NCBI RefSeq assembly: GCF_018139625.1
Contig: NZ_JAGSOH010000008.1
Span: 41,677-105,676 of the forward strand
Source of the DNA: Actinospica acidithermotolerans
GTDB lineage: Bacteria; Actinomycetota; Actinomycetes; Streptomycetales; Catenulisporaceae
Direction: 5' to 3'
Length of the DNA: 64,000 bases
Below the pieces are notes generated by a model. The model ran no database searches. It saw only the letters and a list, made by a program, of their open reading frames with translations, and was not told the origin of the DNA. Both the position numbers and the translations under genes were made by a program. Every line of letters starts with the position of its first letter. Positions within the stretch are counted from its first letter, which is position 1. This document shows, piece after piece, positions 24,259 to 33,232 of the stretch.

Positions 24259-26453
24259 ATGGATATCGAAGATCGGCCGGAATCGGAGCTGAACGGCGCG
24301 CAGGCGGCGGGATCGGCGCCCGAGCCCTTCGCCGCGGGCGGATTCGACGCGGCCGACCTCGACCCGGGCCGGCTCGAGCGGATCTGCCTGTTCAACCTGC
24401 TCTCCGCGTCCGCCGACACGATCTTCTTCAAGGACCTCGAGTCCCGCTTCATCCTGGTCAGCCGGAGCGAGGCGGAGCTGACCGGCGCCGAGAGCCCGGC
24501 CGCGATGCTCGGCAGGACCGATTTCGACTTCTTCGCGCCGCAGCACGCCGCGGAGGCCTTCGCCAACGAGCAGGAGATCATCCGCACCGGCAAGACCGTC
24601 GTCGACCTGCATGAATACAATTCCCGGCCCGGCGACGACCGGGTGCTCAGCTCCACCAAGCAGCCGCTGCGGGACCTCGACGGCCGGATCATCGGCACGT
24701 TCGGCATCACGCGCGACATCACCGCCCGCCGGAGCGCGGAGCGCGAGCTGCTCGCCAAGACGGAGGAGCTCGACCGGATCGGACGCGAGCTGCGTACGCT
24801 GCTGGAGGCCAGCCCCGACCCGATGGTGCGCGTGGACCGCGAGCTGAACTACACCTACCTCAACCCGGCCGCCCGGGAGCTGGTCGGCGCCGCGAGCTCC
24901 GCGCTGATCGGCCGCACGACGCGCGAGCTCGGGCATCCGGAGGACGCCGTGCGGGAGTGGGAGGCCGTGCTGCGGCGGGTCTTCGAAACCGGCGAGGGCG
25001 CGGACGTCGAGCGCAACCTGGTGCTCCAGGGCACCACGCGGTTCCTGCACTCCCGGCTCGTGCCCGAGTTCGACGAGAACGGCGAGGTGGCCAGCGTCCT
25101 GGTGTTCAGCCGCGACCTGACCGACCGCAAGCGCGTCGAGGACGCCCTGGCCGAGCAGGCGGTGCGCGATCCGCTGACCGGGCTGCCGAACCGGTTGCTG
25201 CTGGTGAACCGGATCAACCAGGCGCTGGCGGCCATGAACGGGAGCGGGGATCGGCTCGCGGTGCTGTTTCTCGACCTGGACCGGTTCAAGATCGTCAACG
25301 ACAGCCTCGGCCACGCGGCCGGGGATGCGCTGCTGGTCGGGTGGCCTCGCGGCTGCGCTCCGCCACGCGGCGCGCCGATGTGGTCGCGCGCTTCGGCGGG
25401 GACGAGTTCGCGGTGCTCTCCGAGCACCTGACCCGGCGGGAGGACGCGGCCGACCTCGCCGAGCGGATCAATCGCACGCTGGCCGAGCCCTTCACGTTCG
25501 CCGGGCAGGAGATCCACGTCAGCGCGAGCATCGGAATCGCCGTGACCGACGACCCGCTCACCAATGCCGAGGTGCTGCTCCGCGACGCCGACGCCGCGAT
25601 GTTCGAGAGCAAGGACCACTGCCGGGGCGGCGGCGGATATCAGTTCTTTACCACCGCCGTGCGCGAGCAGGCCGTCTCCCGCCTGGCGGTCGAGACCGAG
25701 CTCCGCCAGGCGCTCGGCCGCGGCGAGTTCCGGCTCGTATACGAGCCCGTATACGATCTGCGCCGGCGGCGTCCGGTCGGCATGGAGGCCCTGATCCGCT
25801 GGCGCCACCGGCACCGCGGCCTGCTCGCGCCCGCCGACTTCATCGAGGTCGCCGAGGACACCGGCCTGATCATCCCGATCGGCCGCTGGGTCCTGAGCGA
25901 GGCGTGCCGCACGCTGGCCAGGTGGAATCGGCTCCGCGGCTCCGAGAAGCCCGGCTTCACCATGGCGGTCAACCTCTCGGCCCGCCAGATCAGCGACCCG
26001 ACCCTCGTCGGGGATGTGGCGGACGTGCTGCACCGCTTCGACGTCGAGCCGCGTCGGCTCTGCCTCGAGGTCACCGAGACGGCGGTGCACGACGCGCCCC
26101 TCTCGGCCGACGGGGTGCTCGGCGGCCTGTCCGCGCTCGGCGTGCGCATCGCCCTCGACGACTTCGGCACCGGATACTCCTCGCTGCGCCACCTGCGGCG
26201 GGTGCCGGTCGACATCCTCAAGATCGACCGGATGTTCGTCAACGGCCTCGATCAGCCCGGCGAGGACCGGGCCATCATCGGCGCCGTGATCGCGATGGCG
26301 CACTCCCTGGGCATGACCACCGTCGGCGAGGGCATCGAGACCGAAGCGCAGTACGCGCAACTGCTCGAGCTCGGCTGCGATCTCGGCCAGGGCTACCTGC
26401 TCTCCCAGCCGCTGCCGCCCGAGCAGTTCGCGGACATCTACGTGGGAGCTTGA
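24259..26453 (+). pseudogene. PAS-PAS-GGDEF-EAL c-di-GMP enzyme gene, frameshifted inside GGDEF
   Basis: Frame one (24259 to about 25339, about 360 residues) gives two PAS domains and the first half of GGDEF (DPLTGLPNRLLL, FLDLDRFKIVNDSLGH, GDALLV). The second frame (about 25341-26453) continues without a gap: SRLRSATRRADVVARFGGDEFAVL in two parts, then an intact EAL domain with GMEALIRW, ETAVHD, DDFGTGYSSL and GEGIET. The shift is at a G run, 25339-25341, where one missing G would explain it. Both GGDEF and EAL signatures are otherwise intact. Either the gene is recently broken or the assembly lost one G. Start is ATG 24259 after GGAACGG. Its function does not fit the surrounding biosynthetic genes. 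Confidence 0.85.
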
Positions 26454-26587
26454 TTCCGGCCCGAGCAGCAACCCACTGATACCATGCCAGCCCTCTGAGC
26501 TGCATATCCGCTGGAAAATCGGCAAATTCGGCGAATTCCCTTGCGCGCGGCGACCTCGAGGACGAGACTGGCCGGGTGACTTTCTTA

Positions 26588-26599
26588 GAACATGTGTTC
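26588..26599. promoter_or_regulatory. LexA-type SOS box upstream of the second MFS gene
   Basis: GAAC-ATGT-GTTC, in the wider context AGAACATGTGTTCG, fits the actinobacterial consensus CGAACRNRYGTTYG at 13 of 14 positions. It lies 17 bp before the MFS ATG. About one GAAC-N4-GTTC match is expected by chance in a window this size, so it is suggestive only. Confidence 0.45.
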
Positions 26600-26616
26600 G
26601 AATTAGTGGGCTTCGC

Positions 26617-28008
26617 ATGAGGGGTGACACCGGCACGGAAACCGATACGCGGACAGAGCGGCGGCCTCCGGCCGCGCTTACGGGATCGGAGCCGGAGCCG
26701 GAGCCGGCGACGTTCGGCACGGAGACGCTTCGCGCACCTCTCTCCCGATCGTGGGCGTCGCTCGCGGGGCGGCGGCCGGCCGCGCGGGGGCGCGCTCGAC
26801 TGCTGGCCGGAGTCTGCCTGGCCTTCTACCTGGGGCAGGGACTCGCGGGGACGGGGGCGCTGCTTTATCTCACCGGGCCGGTCCGGCTCTCGGTCGGGGC
26901 GGTCGGCGGGTGCATGACGAGCGCGGGGCTGCTCGGGCTGCTCGCGGCCGTCCCGGCGGGGCGGGTGTGCGACCGGTTCGGGCCGAAGCCCGTGTTCGCC
27001 GCCGCGCTGGCGGCGATGGCCGTGGCCGCATTCGGCTTTCTAGCCGTGCGGACCGTGCCGGAGGCGCTCGCCGTCGCCTGCCTCTACTCGGCGGCGTGTC
27101 AAAGTGCGTATACCTCGCGCGGAGCGCTGGCCGCGTTCGTCGACGCCGACGATCCGGCTCGGCTCAACGCCTCGCTCTACCGGGCCGGGAACCTGGGCTA
27201 CGCGCTGGCCACGCCGGCCATCGGCGGCGCGGCGGCGCGCGGGACCGCGGCGGCGTACGTGTTCGTGCTGCTCGGCGCGGGCGCGGCGTTCGGCACGGCC
27301 GCGGTCGGGGGCGTCTTCGTCCGCGCGCGGCGGCCGATCGCCGGTTCCGACGGAGACGACGACGCCGAGCGCCAGATTCGCGGGCGACGTGCGGCGGGTC
27401 CGTTGCGCGATACGCGCTTTCTCGCGCTCACCGGGCTTTACGGGCTCACGAGCCTGCAATTCATGATCACCGAATTCGCGCTGCCGCTGTGGGTGGTCGA
27501 CCACACCCGCGCACCGCGCATCGTGGTCGGGGTCGCAGCGCTGATCTCCACCGTCCTCGTCGTGGCCGTCCAGCCGATCGCCAGCCGCCGCATCTCGAGC
27601 ACCCGCTGGGCGGCGTGGGCGATGGCCGCATCCGGCATCGCGGCCGGGGCGGGCTGCCTCGCGCTGGCCGCTTCCCAGGGCCGCGGCGCCAGATCGGCCG
27701 CAGCGCTGGTGCTGATCGGCGCCGTGGCCTTGGCGGCGGCCGAGGTCGTCCAGGTCATCGGGGCGATCACGCTGTCGTACCGGCTCGCCCCGGCCTCGGC
27801 CGTCGGCGTCTACCAGGGCGTATTCACCCTCGGTCAAGGACTGGCCATGGCCGCGGGCCCGGCGCTGCTCGCCCGCACGGTGCTGCGGCCGGGATCCGGC
27901 TGGACCGGCGCCGCGGTGCTGCTGGCCGTCGCCGGGCTGCTCGTACCCGCCGTGGCGGGCAACGGTCGCGTCCACCCGGAACCCGAACCCCGACCCACTG
28001 AATCCTAA
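26617..28008 (+). CDS. MFS exporter (second copy)
   Basis: 463 residues with a 60-residue charged cytosolic N-terminus, then about 12 hydrophobic segments. GRVCDRFGPKPV after helix 2 is loop-A motif. It differs from the first MFS copy in sequence, although both have AAVPAG before that loop. The start is uncertain because no strong ribosome-binding site precedes the ATG at 26617. It is 37 bp from the second ATP-grasp gene, so the two form an operon. Likely export of the locus product or of an intermediate. Confidence 0.83.
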   Translation: MRGDTGTETDTRTERRPPAALTGSEPEPEPATFGTETLRAPLSRSWASLAGRRPAARGRARLLAGVCLAFYLGQGLAGTGALLYLTGPVRLSVGAVGGCMTSAGLLGLLAAVPAGRVCDRFGPKPVFAAALAAMAVAAFGFLAVRTVPEALAVACLYSAACQSAYTSRGALAAFVDADDPARLNASLYRAGNLGYALATPAIGGAAARGTAAAYVFVLLGAGAAFGTAAVGGVFVRARRPIAGSDGDDDAERQIRGRRAAGPLRDTRFLALTGLYGLTSLQFMITEFALPLWVVDHTRAPRIVVGVAALISTVLVVAVQPIASRRISSTRWAAWAMAASGIAAGAGCLALAASQGRGARSAAALVLIGAVALAAAEVVQVIGAITLSYRLAPASAVGVYQGVFTLGQGLAMAAGPALLARTVLRPGSGWTGAAVLLAVAGLLVPAVAGNGRVHPEPEPRPTES

Positions 28009-28045
28009 GCACGGACCTCATCCCACAGAATCCTGAGGTAAACCC

Positions 28046-29347
28046 ATGAATCCGCATGCTCTGATCCAGCGCCGGCCCTTGCCCGCAGCGCGCCGCGCGT
28101 CCGCCGCGGAACGCCTCGGCCGGGCGGTGATCGTCGATCCTTACAGCACCGGCGCGCACCTCGCGGAGGCCTTCGGGCGCCGCGGCGTCCAGGCCGTGGC
28201 GGTGCAGGGCTCGGCCCCGCCGCTCGGGCGGAGCGAGCGCCTGCGCCCCGACCGGTACACCGCGATCATCGCCGACGGCACGGACACGGTGGACGCGGCC
28301 CTGTTCCTGAAGGAGCTGGACGTGCGCCACGTACTCGCCGGCACGGAGTCCGGCGTCCCGCTCGCCGACCGGATCGCCTACCGGCTCGGGGTTCCGGGCA
28401 ACGATCCGTCCACGTCGATGACGCGGCGGGACAAGTTCGCCATGGTTCGCGCACTCGCGTGGGCCGGCCTGCCGCACGCCCGCACGATCCTGGCCGACAG
28501 CGAGGGCGGCGCCCGGAAGGCGGCCGAGGAACTGGACAGCTGGCCGCTGGTGGTCAAACCGGCCGCCAGCGCCGGAAGCGACCACGTCGTCATCGCGCAC
28601 GACATCGCAGCGGTCCGCGAAGCCGCCGCGGAGATCCTGGGCACGACCGACGTGTACGGACAGGCGAACAAGGCCGTGATCGTGCAGCGGTTCCTGACCG
28701 GCACCCAATTCGCGGTCAACTCGGTCTCGCAGCACGGCGTCCACCGCATCGTCGAGGTCTGGCACGACCGGCGAACGGACCTGGGCGACGGCCGGCTGAT
28801 CTACGACCGGATGGATCTGCTCCCCCCGGACGACGAACTCGTCCCGATCCTGGCCGACTACGTGCGCGCGTGCCTCGACGCCCTGGGCATCGTCCACGGC
28901 CCGGCGCATTCCGAGGTCATGCTGACCGCCCGAGGCCCGGTCCTGATCGAGACCGGCGCCAGGCTGCAGGGCGGCGACTCGGTCCCGCTGATGCGCGCGG
29001 CGACGGGGACCAGCCAGACGGACGCCGCGGTGCAGGCCGCCCTCGACTCACCCGAAGCGCACGCGCTGCGCGCCCGCACCCCGTATGCCTACGCGCCGGT
29101 CACGCAGTTCTTCCTCCAGGCGCCGGCGAACGGCCGGATCGACGCGGCCGCGATCGAGCGGCTGCTGCAGATCCCCGGCGTCGCAGGGTTCGTCCACCCC
29201 CCGGCACCCGGCACGGCCGTGCGCCGGACCGTCGACCTGCTCTCCAGCCCCGCCACCCTGTACCTGTCCGGCGACTGCGCCCAGCAGATCGACGAGGCGC
29301 ACGCGGCGGTGCGGGAGCTGGAGGCCACCTGCATGTATCACACCTGA
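28046..29347 (+). CDS. ATP-grasp carboxylate-amine ligase (second copy)
   Basis: 433 residues. ATP-grasp landmarks are PLVVKPAASAGSDHV, VIVQRFLTGTQFAVN and the metal site VLIETGARLQGGD, where the usual Asn is Gly as in one subgroup of amino-acid ligases. The N-terminal domain begins RAVIVDPYSTGAHLAEAF, typical of L-amino-acid ligases. The start follows TGAGGT. It has little similarity to the first ATP-grasp protein beyond the fold motifs, so the two probably make different bonds. Confidence 0.87.
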   Translation: MNPHALIQRRPLPAARRASAAERLGRAVIVDPYSTGAHLAEAFGRRGVQAVAVQGSAPPLGRSERLRPDRYTAIIADGTDTVDAALFLKELDVRHVLAGTESGVPLADRIAYRLGVPGNDPSTSMTRRDKFAMVRALAWAGLPHARTILADSEGGARKAAEELDSWPLVVKPAASAGSDHVVIAHDIAAVREAAAEILGTTDVYGQANKAVIVQRFLTGTQFAVNSVSQHGVHRIVEVWHDRRTDLGDGRLIYDRMDLLPPDDELVPILADYVRACLDALGIVHGPAHSEVMLTARGPVLIETGARLQGGDSVPLMRAATGTSQTDAAVQAALDSPEAHALRARTPYAYAPVTQFFLQAPANGRIDAAAIERLLQIPGVAGFVHPPAPGTAVRRTVDLLSSPATLYLSGDCAQQIDEAHAAVRELEATCMYHT

Positions 29348-29369
29348 TTCGCCCCCTGACCGGCGGGAA

Positions 29370-29405
29370 GCGTCGTGCCCGGAGCGAGACCTCCGGGCAC
29401 GACGC
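29370..29405. terminator. Bidirectional hairpin terminator
   Basis: A perfect 15-bp stem (29370-29384 with 29391-29405, GCGTCGTGCCCGGAG and complement) has a 6-nt loop, between the converging ATP-grasp gene and the SapA-like operon. It marks the right edge of the biosynthetic locus. Confidence 0.85.
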
Positions 29406-29464
29406 CGTGGTGGGGATCGCGGGGGCATCCACCCGCGTCACCGATTTCGCCGGTCATTCGCCGG

Positions 29465-29917
29465 TCAGTTGCAGTAGCCCGGGCCGTAGTCGTCGGTGAA
29501 GGTGGCGTTGAAGCCGCCGCCCCAGTAGATGCACGCGCCCGGGGCGTAGGTGTAGACCGGCCCCGCGTAGTAGCTGTACGACCCGACGTCCTCGGAACCG
29601 TCGTCCGCGTTGCCGCCCCACGAGGCGTTCGGACCGTTGAGGTAGGTGTACATCTCGGTCGGCGTGCCTACGTCGGCGACCTTGATGTCCACGACGCAGT
29701 CGGTGCCGGCGTTATACGAGACGTAGATGATCGAGACCGGGGAACTCGCCGGCCCCACCCCGTACGAGCCCAGCGGCGTGTAGCCCGAGCCGCAGATCGC
29801 GGCCGCCTGGGACGCGGAGGCGGCTGCCGCCGGACCGGCGCCCGCGAACAGCACGCCCGCGAGGCCCGCGGTCGTGGCGGCGGCGGTGGTGATGACGCGC
29901 CTGGTTCGAGAGTTCAT
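29465..29917 (-). CDS. Secreted SapA-like protein, third gene of a tandem trio
   Basis: 150 residues. Signal peptide to about residue 33 (AGAGPAAAASA). The mature part has the pattern ICGSGY, YVSYNAGTDC, YYAGPVYTYAPGACIYWGG and a C-terminal Cys, giving four cysteines that probably form two disulfides. This resembles the spore-associated protein A family of streptomycetes, which is secreted and found with spores but lacks a known activity. It lies 18 bp behind its paralogue and is the promoter-distal gene of the operon. Confidence 0.8.
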   Translation of the reverse strand: MNSRTRRVITTAAATTAGLAGVLFAGAGPAAAASASQAAAICGSGYTPLGSYGVGPASSPVSIIYVSYNAGTDCVVDIKVADVGTPTEMYTYLNGPNASWGGNADDGSEDVGSYSYYAGPVYTYAPGACIYWGGGFNATFTDDYGPGYCN

Positions 29918-29935
29918 GTCACGTGGCCCTTTCGT

Positions 29936-30376
29936 CTAGCCGCAGAGGACGGGGTATTCCCAGATCTCGTCGTCCACCGTGCCGCCGGCCACCTCGATGC
30001 AGGTGTGCGGCGCGTACACGTACACCGGTCCGGCGTACGAGCTGAAGCTCCCGTCGTCGCGCGGGCCGTCGTTCCCGCCGTATCCACCGGTCCCGCTCGA
30101 GTCCAGCGCGATGTAGACCCAGGTGTCCGTCGGAGTACCGACGTACGCGGTCTTGATCAGCACCGCGCAGTCGGTCGAGCCGTTGTAGGACACGTAGATG
30201 GTCCCGCCCCCGAGCCCGTACGCGGCGTCGGGCGAGTAGCCCGAGCCGCAGATCGACGCGGCGTACGAGGCGGAACTGGCGGCCTGCGCCGGTCCCGCGC
30301 CGACGACGACCGCGGTCGCCGCCGCGAGCGTGCCGAACAGGGCCAGTGCCTTGGCGCGCTTGCCGGACCTCTTCAT
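29936..30376 (-). CDS. Secreted SapA-like protein, second gene of a tandem trio
   Basis: 146 residues. Signal peptide to about residue 32 (VVVGAGPAQAA). Conserved blocks ICGSGY, TIYVSYNGSTDC, SSYAGPVYVYAPHTC and terminal LCG match its neighbour and keep all four cysteines. GGAGGGGAATCGACC precedes the ATG. The gap to the next paralogue is 18 bp, consistent with one transcript. Confidence 0.8.
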   Translation of the reverse strand: MKRSGKRAKALALFGTLAAATAVVVGAGPAQAASSASYAASICGSGYSPDAAYGLGGGTIYVSYNGSTDCAVLIKTAYVGTPTDTWVYIALDSSGTGGYGGNDGPRDDGSFSSYAGPVYVYAPHTCIEVAGGTVDDEIWEYPVLCG

Positions 30377-30395
30377 GGTCGATTCCCCTCCATCG

Positions 30396-30842
30396 TCAGC
30401 CGCAGCTATGCGGGCTGTTGTCGTATTCCTGGGCGATCTCGTGACCGCTCGGATCCCACATGTCCACTTCCTCCCAGACGCAGGAGCCGGCCCCCGGCTC
30501 GCTCACCGGACCCGCGTAGTAGCTCCAGTAACCCGGGTCGTCGGTGCTGCCGTAGTTCGTCCAGATCGTCAGGTCCATCCGCGTCGGCTGACCGACGAAC
30601 ACGTTCTTGTAGGCGACCTCGCAATTGGACGAACCGTCCCAGTACGTGTCCACGTACGCGACGACCGTGTTCGAGTACGCGCCTTCGCCGTAGAACGGCG
30701 TCGGCCCCCACACCAGCGTCCCCGAGCACGGCGACGACGCGCTCGCGCCCCCCGCGCCGACCACGCCGAGACCCCCTGCCGTCCCGGCGACCAGCACGGC
30801 CGAGAGCACGGCACGCGTGACCCGCCTCCTGCTCGCGTTCAT
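30396..30842 (-). CDS. Secreted SapA-like protein, first gene of a tandem trio (divergent copy)
   Basis: 148 residues from the ATG at 30842, preceded by GAGGGGGAG. Signal peptide to about residue 38. This is the most divergent copy: the cysteine frame is kept (SPCSG, SNCEVAYKN, GSCVWEEV, HSCG) and YYAGPVSEPGAGSC is recognisable, but the CGSGY block is lost. It leads the operon. The frame is open upstream to 31094, but that part is antisense to the HTH membrane protein. Confidence 0.77.
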   Translation of the reverse strand: MNASRRRVTRAVLSAVLVAGTAGGLGVVGAGGASASSPCSGTLVWGPTPFYGEGAYSNTVVAYVDTYWDGSSNCEVAYKNVFVGQPTRMDLTIWTNYGSTDDPGYWSYYAGPVSEPGAGSCVWEEVDMWDPSGHEIAQEYDNSPHSCG

Positions 30843-31034
30843 CCACTCCCCCTCACCTCGACTGGGCACTGAACCACTTCCACGGTGCGGCCCGGATGTA
30901 GCAACCCGGTAGCGCGCCGGTAGCGCGGCGCCTTCGGGGCCCGGCCGGAAGGGGCGAGGCAGAACCCTTAGAATTACATGAAGAGACCACCCGGTAGGCA
31001 GCGAAACGCGCCCCCCGTCCAGACGAGGAGCAAG

Positions 31035-32375
31035 ATGGCCCGCAAACCGCGGCCCGTGGATCCGACCGCGGGCCCCCTGCAGGAGTTCGCCCACGACCTG
31101 CGGATGCTGCGCGAGAAGGCCGGGAACCCCACCTACCGGTCCCTCGCCCAGTCGGCCGGCTTCGGCGCCACGGCGCTCGGCGAGGCGGCGGGAGGCGTCC
31201 GGTTCCCCAGCCTGGACGTGACCCTGGCCTACGTCGGCGCCTGCGGCGGCGATACCGCCGAGTGGGAGGTGCGCTGGCGGCAGGTCGACCGCCTGTTGTC
31301 AGAACCCGTAGATGTGGGGCAGGGCGCTGATGAGCGCCACGGTGAGGGCGAGACAGAGGGGGAGGACGAGGCCGCGGACGGCGGCGACGCGGAGGGCACG
31401 GTCGAGGCCGGGGCCGCGGACGGCGGCGAGGACGGGGACGGGGCCGTGGCCGAGCCTGCCGCGCCGGCCGCTCCCGCGGATCCCGCGCCGCCGCCCAGTC
31501 GCAGCCGGTCACCGAGATCGTGGCGGTCGTTGAGATCTCGGCCCTCGTGGCGCTCGTGGCCGGCGCGGGCGGCGGTCGGCGTCGTCCTCGTGCTCATAGC
31601 CGGGGTGGCGGTCCTGGTCTCGAATACGACCGGCCACGGCCCCGCACCGAAGAGCACCGCAGACGTCGACCACACCTGCCCCGCGTTCACCGAGGCAGGG
31701 GCCTTCGAAGGCGAGACCTACCTCCCGCAGACGGCCGTCCGAACCGGGCCGAGCACCTCCGCGCGGCTGGTGCGGAACCTGCCGCCCAGCTGCTGGATGC
31801 AGTTCACCGGCTACTGCCTCGGCGCGGTCGTGCTCGACCGGAACGACGTCGGGCAGCCGCTGCCCGACGAGCGCTGGTTCGAGATCGAAGGCGGCGATCT
31901 GGTGTCCTCGGCGGTCATCCACGGCAATCCTCCGGCCGGCCTGCGGCCGAACACGTGTCCCGGCTCCATCGCCGCACCGAAGTCGATCTCCCTCGGCATC
32001 GTCGCCGACCCGAACGTGCTCGGCTGGGCCATCCTCAGCGCGCACGGCAGCGGCGTGCGCATCACCGGGTACGCCGCGTACTTCGCCCCGAACGACACGC
32101 CCGGCACCGCGCCGGACTGGCATGAGATCGGCGCGCCGAGCTCGTCGACCACCGGCGACGGATTCAACGTGCCGTGGCAGTTCGGCAAGGCGGGTCAGGC
32201 ACCGGGCACCGCGGCCACACTCGTCGTCGCGGCCGCGTGCCTGGCCGGAGACGCGCCGACCGACGTGACGGACGCCATCCAGGTGGTACCCGCGAATCCG
32301 GCGACGGCCAAGCCCGCTCTCCTCCCCGCAGCGACACTCGCCAAGGCAGCCACTGCCGCCTGCGCGATCCCCTAG
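31035..32375 (+). CDS. HTH membrane protein with an extracellular SH3-like region
   Basis: 446 residues. An N-terminal XRE-like helix-turn-helix (about 12-85, LREKAG, YRSLAQSAGFGATALGEAAGG) is followed by a long acidic Glu/Asp/Gly/Ala stretch (95-150), an Arg/Ser/Trp stretch, one transmembrane helix (about 178-196) and an extracellular part with four or more cysteines and an SH3-like start (AVRTGPSTSARLVRNLP). I chose ATG 31035 with GAGGAG upstream over ATG 30978, which has no ribosome-binding site. This layout suggests signal transfer across the membrane, but the function is unknown. Confidence 0.72.
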   Translation: MARKPRPVDPTAGPLQEFAHDLRMLREKAGNPTYRSLAQSAGFGATALGEAAGGVRFPSLDVTLAYVGACGGDTAEWEVRWRQVDRLLSEPVDVGQGADERHGEGETEGEDEAADGGDAEGTVEAGAADGGEDGDGAVAEPAAPAAPADPAPPPSRSRSPRSWRSLRSRPSWRSWPARAAVGVVLVLIAGVAVLVSNTTGHGPAPKSTADVDHTCPAFTEAGAFEGETYLPQTAVRTGPSTSARLVRNLPPSCWMQFTGYCLGAVVLDRNDVGQPLPDERWFEIEGGDLVSSAVIHGNPPAGLRPNTCPGSIAAPKSISLGIVADPNVLGWAILSAHGSGVRITGYAAYFAPNDTPGTAPDWHEIGAPSSSTTGDGFNVPWQFGKAGQAPGTAATLVVAAACLAGDAPTDVTDAIQVVPANPATAKPALLPAATLAKAATAACAIP

Positions 32376-32407
32376 GCCGGGTACCACTCCTCCAGCGACA
32401 CGGGCGC

Positions 32408-33160
32408 CTAGCAACTCTGGAGCACCTGGTCGCCGGCCAGGATCCGCTCATGGAGCGCCGACAGTTCGGCGCCCGGCCGGATGGCCAGCTCGTCCGCGAG
32501 CATTCGCTGGACACTGCGATAGGCCGCCAGTGCCTCTGCCTGGCGGCCGCTGCGTACGTAGGCGACCATCAGCTGCCCCCACAACGACTCTCGCCACGGG
32601 TGCGCGGCGGTCAGTCGCAGCAGCTCGGGGATCGCCGCCTTCGACCGGCCCGCCGCGCAGTCGGCCTGCAGCTTGAGCTCGACCACGTGCAGACGCTGCT
32701 CCTCCAGTGCCGGACACAGGTCCCGCCGGAGGGCGTCCGAGGCGACGTCAGCGAGCGCCGGACCGCGCCAGAGCGCGAGCGCCCGATCGAGCAATCCCGC
32801 GGCCAACTCGGCGTCTCCGTCCCGCAGTGCCACTTCCGCCCGCCCACGGAGCCGATCGAAGTTGCGCACGTCGATCTCCTCGTCGGCGGCCTCGAACAAA
32901 TAGCCGCCCGACGACGTGCGGATGCGCCCGCCGACCGCACCGATGCTCTTGCGGAGTCTCACCACGTAGTTGCGCAGGGTCACCTCAGCACTCTGCGGAG
33001 GACGTCCGTCCCACAGCGTCTCCACCAACTGCTCCACCCGCACGACCCAACCCGCGCGCAGCAACAGCGCCGCGAGCAGGGCCCGTTGCTTCCCGGAACT
33101 CACCGCGTGGACCGACGACCCGTCACTGACGAGCAACGGCCCGAGCACTCCGAACTCCAT
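32408..33160 (-). CDS. Stand-alone SARP transcriptional activator
   Basis: 250 residues. An OmpR-like winged helix (1-95, FGVLGPLLV, KQRALLAALLLRAG, LRNYVVRLRKSIG) is followed by a bacterial transcriptional activation domain (about 100-245, DRALALWRGPALADV, EEQRLHVVELKLQADCAAG). The length is that of DnrI-type activators with no ATPase domain. ATG 33160 follows GGGGGAG by eight bases. SARPs usually switch on secondary metabolite clusters; the nearest is 3 kb away across a terminator, so a link is possible but unproven. Confidence 0.9.
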   Translation of the reverse strand: MEFGVLGPLLVSDGSSVHAVSSGKQRALLAALLLRAGWVVRVEQLVETLWDGRPPQSAEVTLRNYVVRLRKSIGAVGGRIRTSSGGYLFEAADEEIDVRNFDRLRGRAEVALRDGDAELAAGLLDRALALWRGPALADVASDALRRDLCPALEEQRLHVVELKLQADCAAGRSKAAIPELLRLTAAHPWRESLWGQLMVAYVRSGRQAEALAAYRSVQRMLADELAIRPGAELSALHERILAGDQVLQSC

Positions 33161-33232
33161 GAATCCGACTCCCCCAGTCATCCAACGGCCGCCTCTCGCC
33201 GTCCTCAGGAAGCAGTTCTAGCCCGCCGACCG

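Noticed and set aside
24259..26453. Two separate genes, a PAS sensor and an EAL phosphodiesterase
   Set aside because: The GGDEF domain is continuous across the frame change and the second half has no start signal near the junction.
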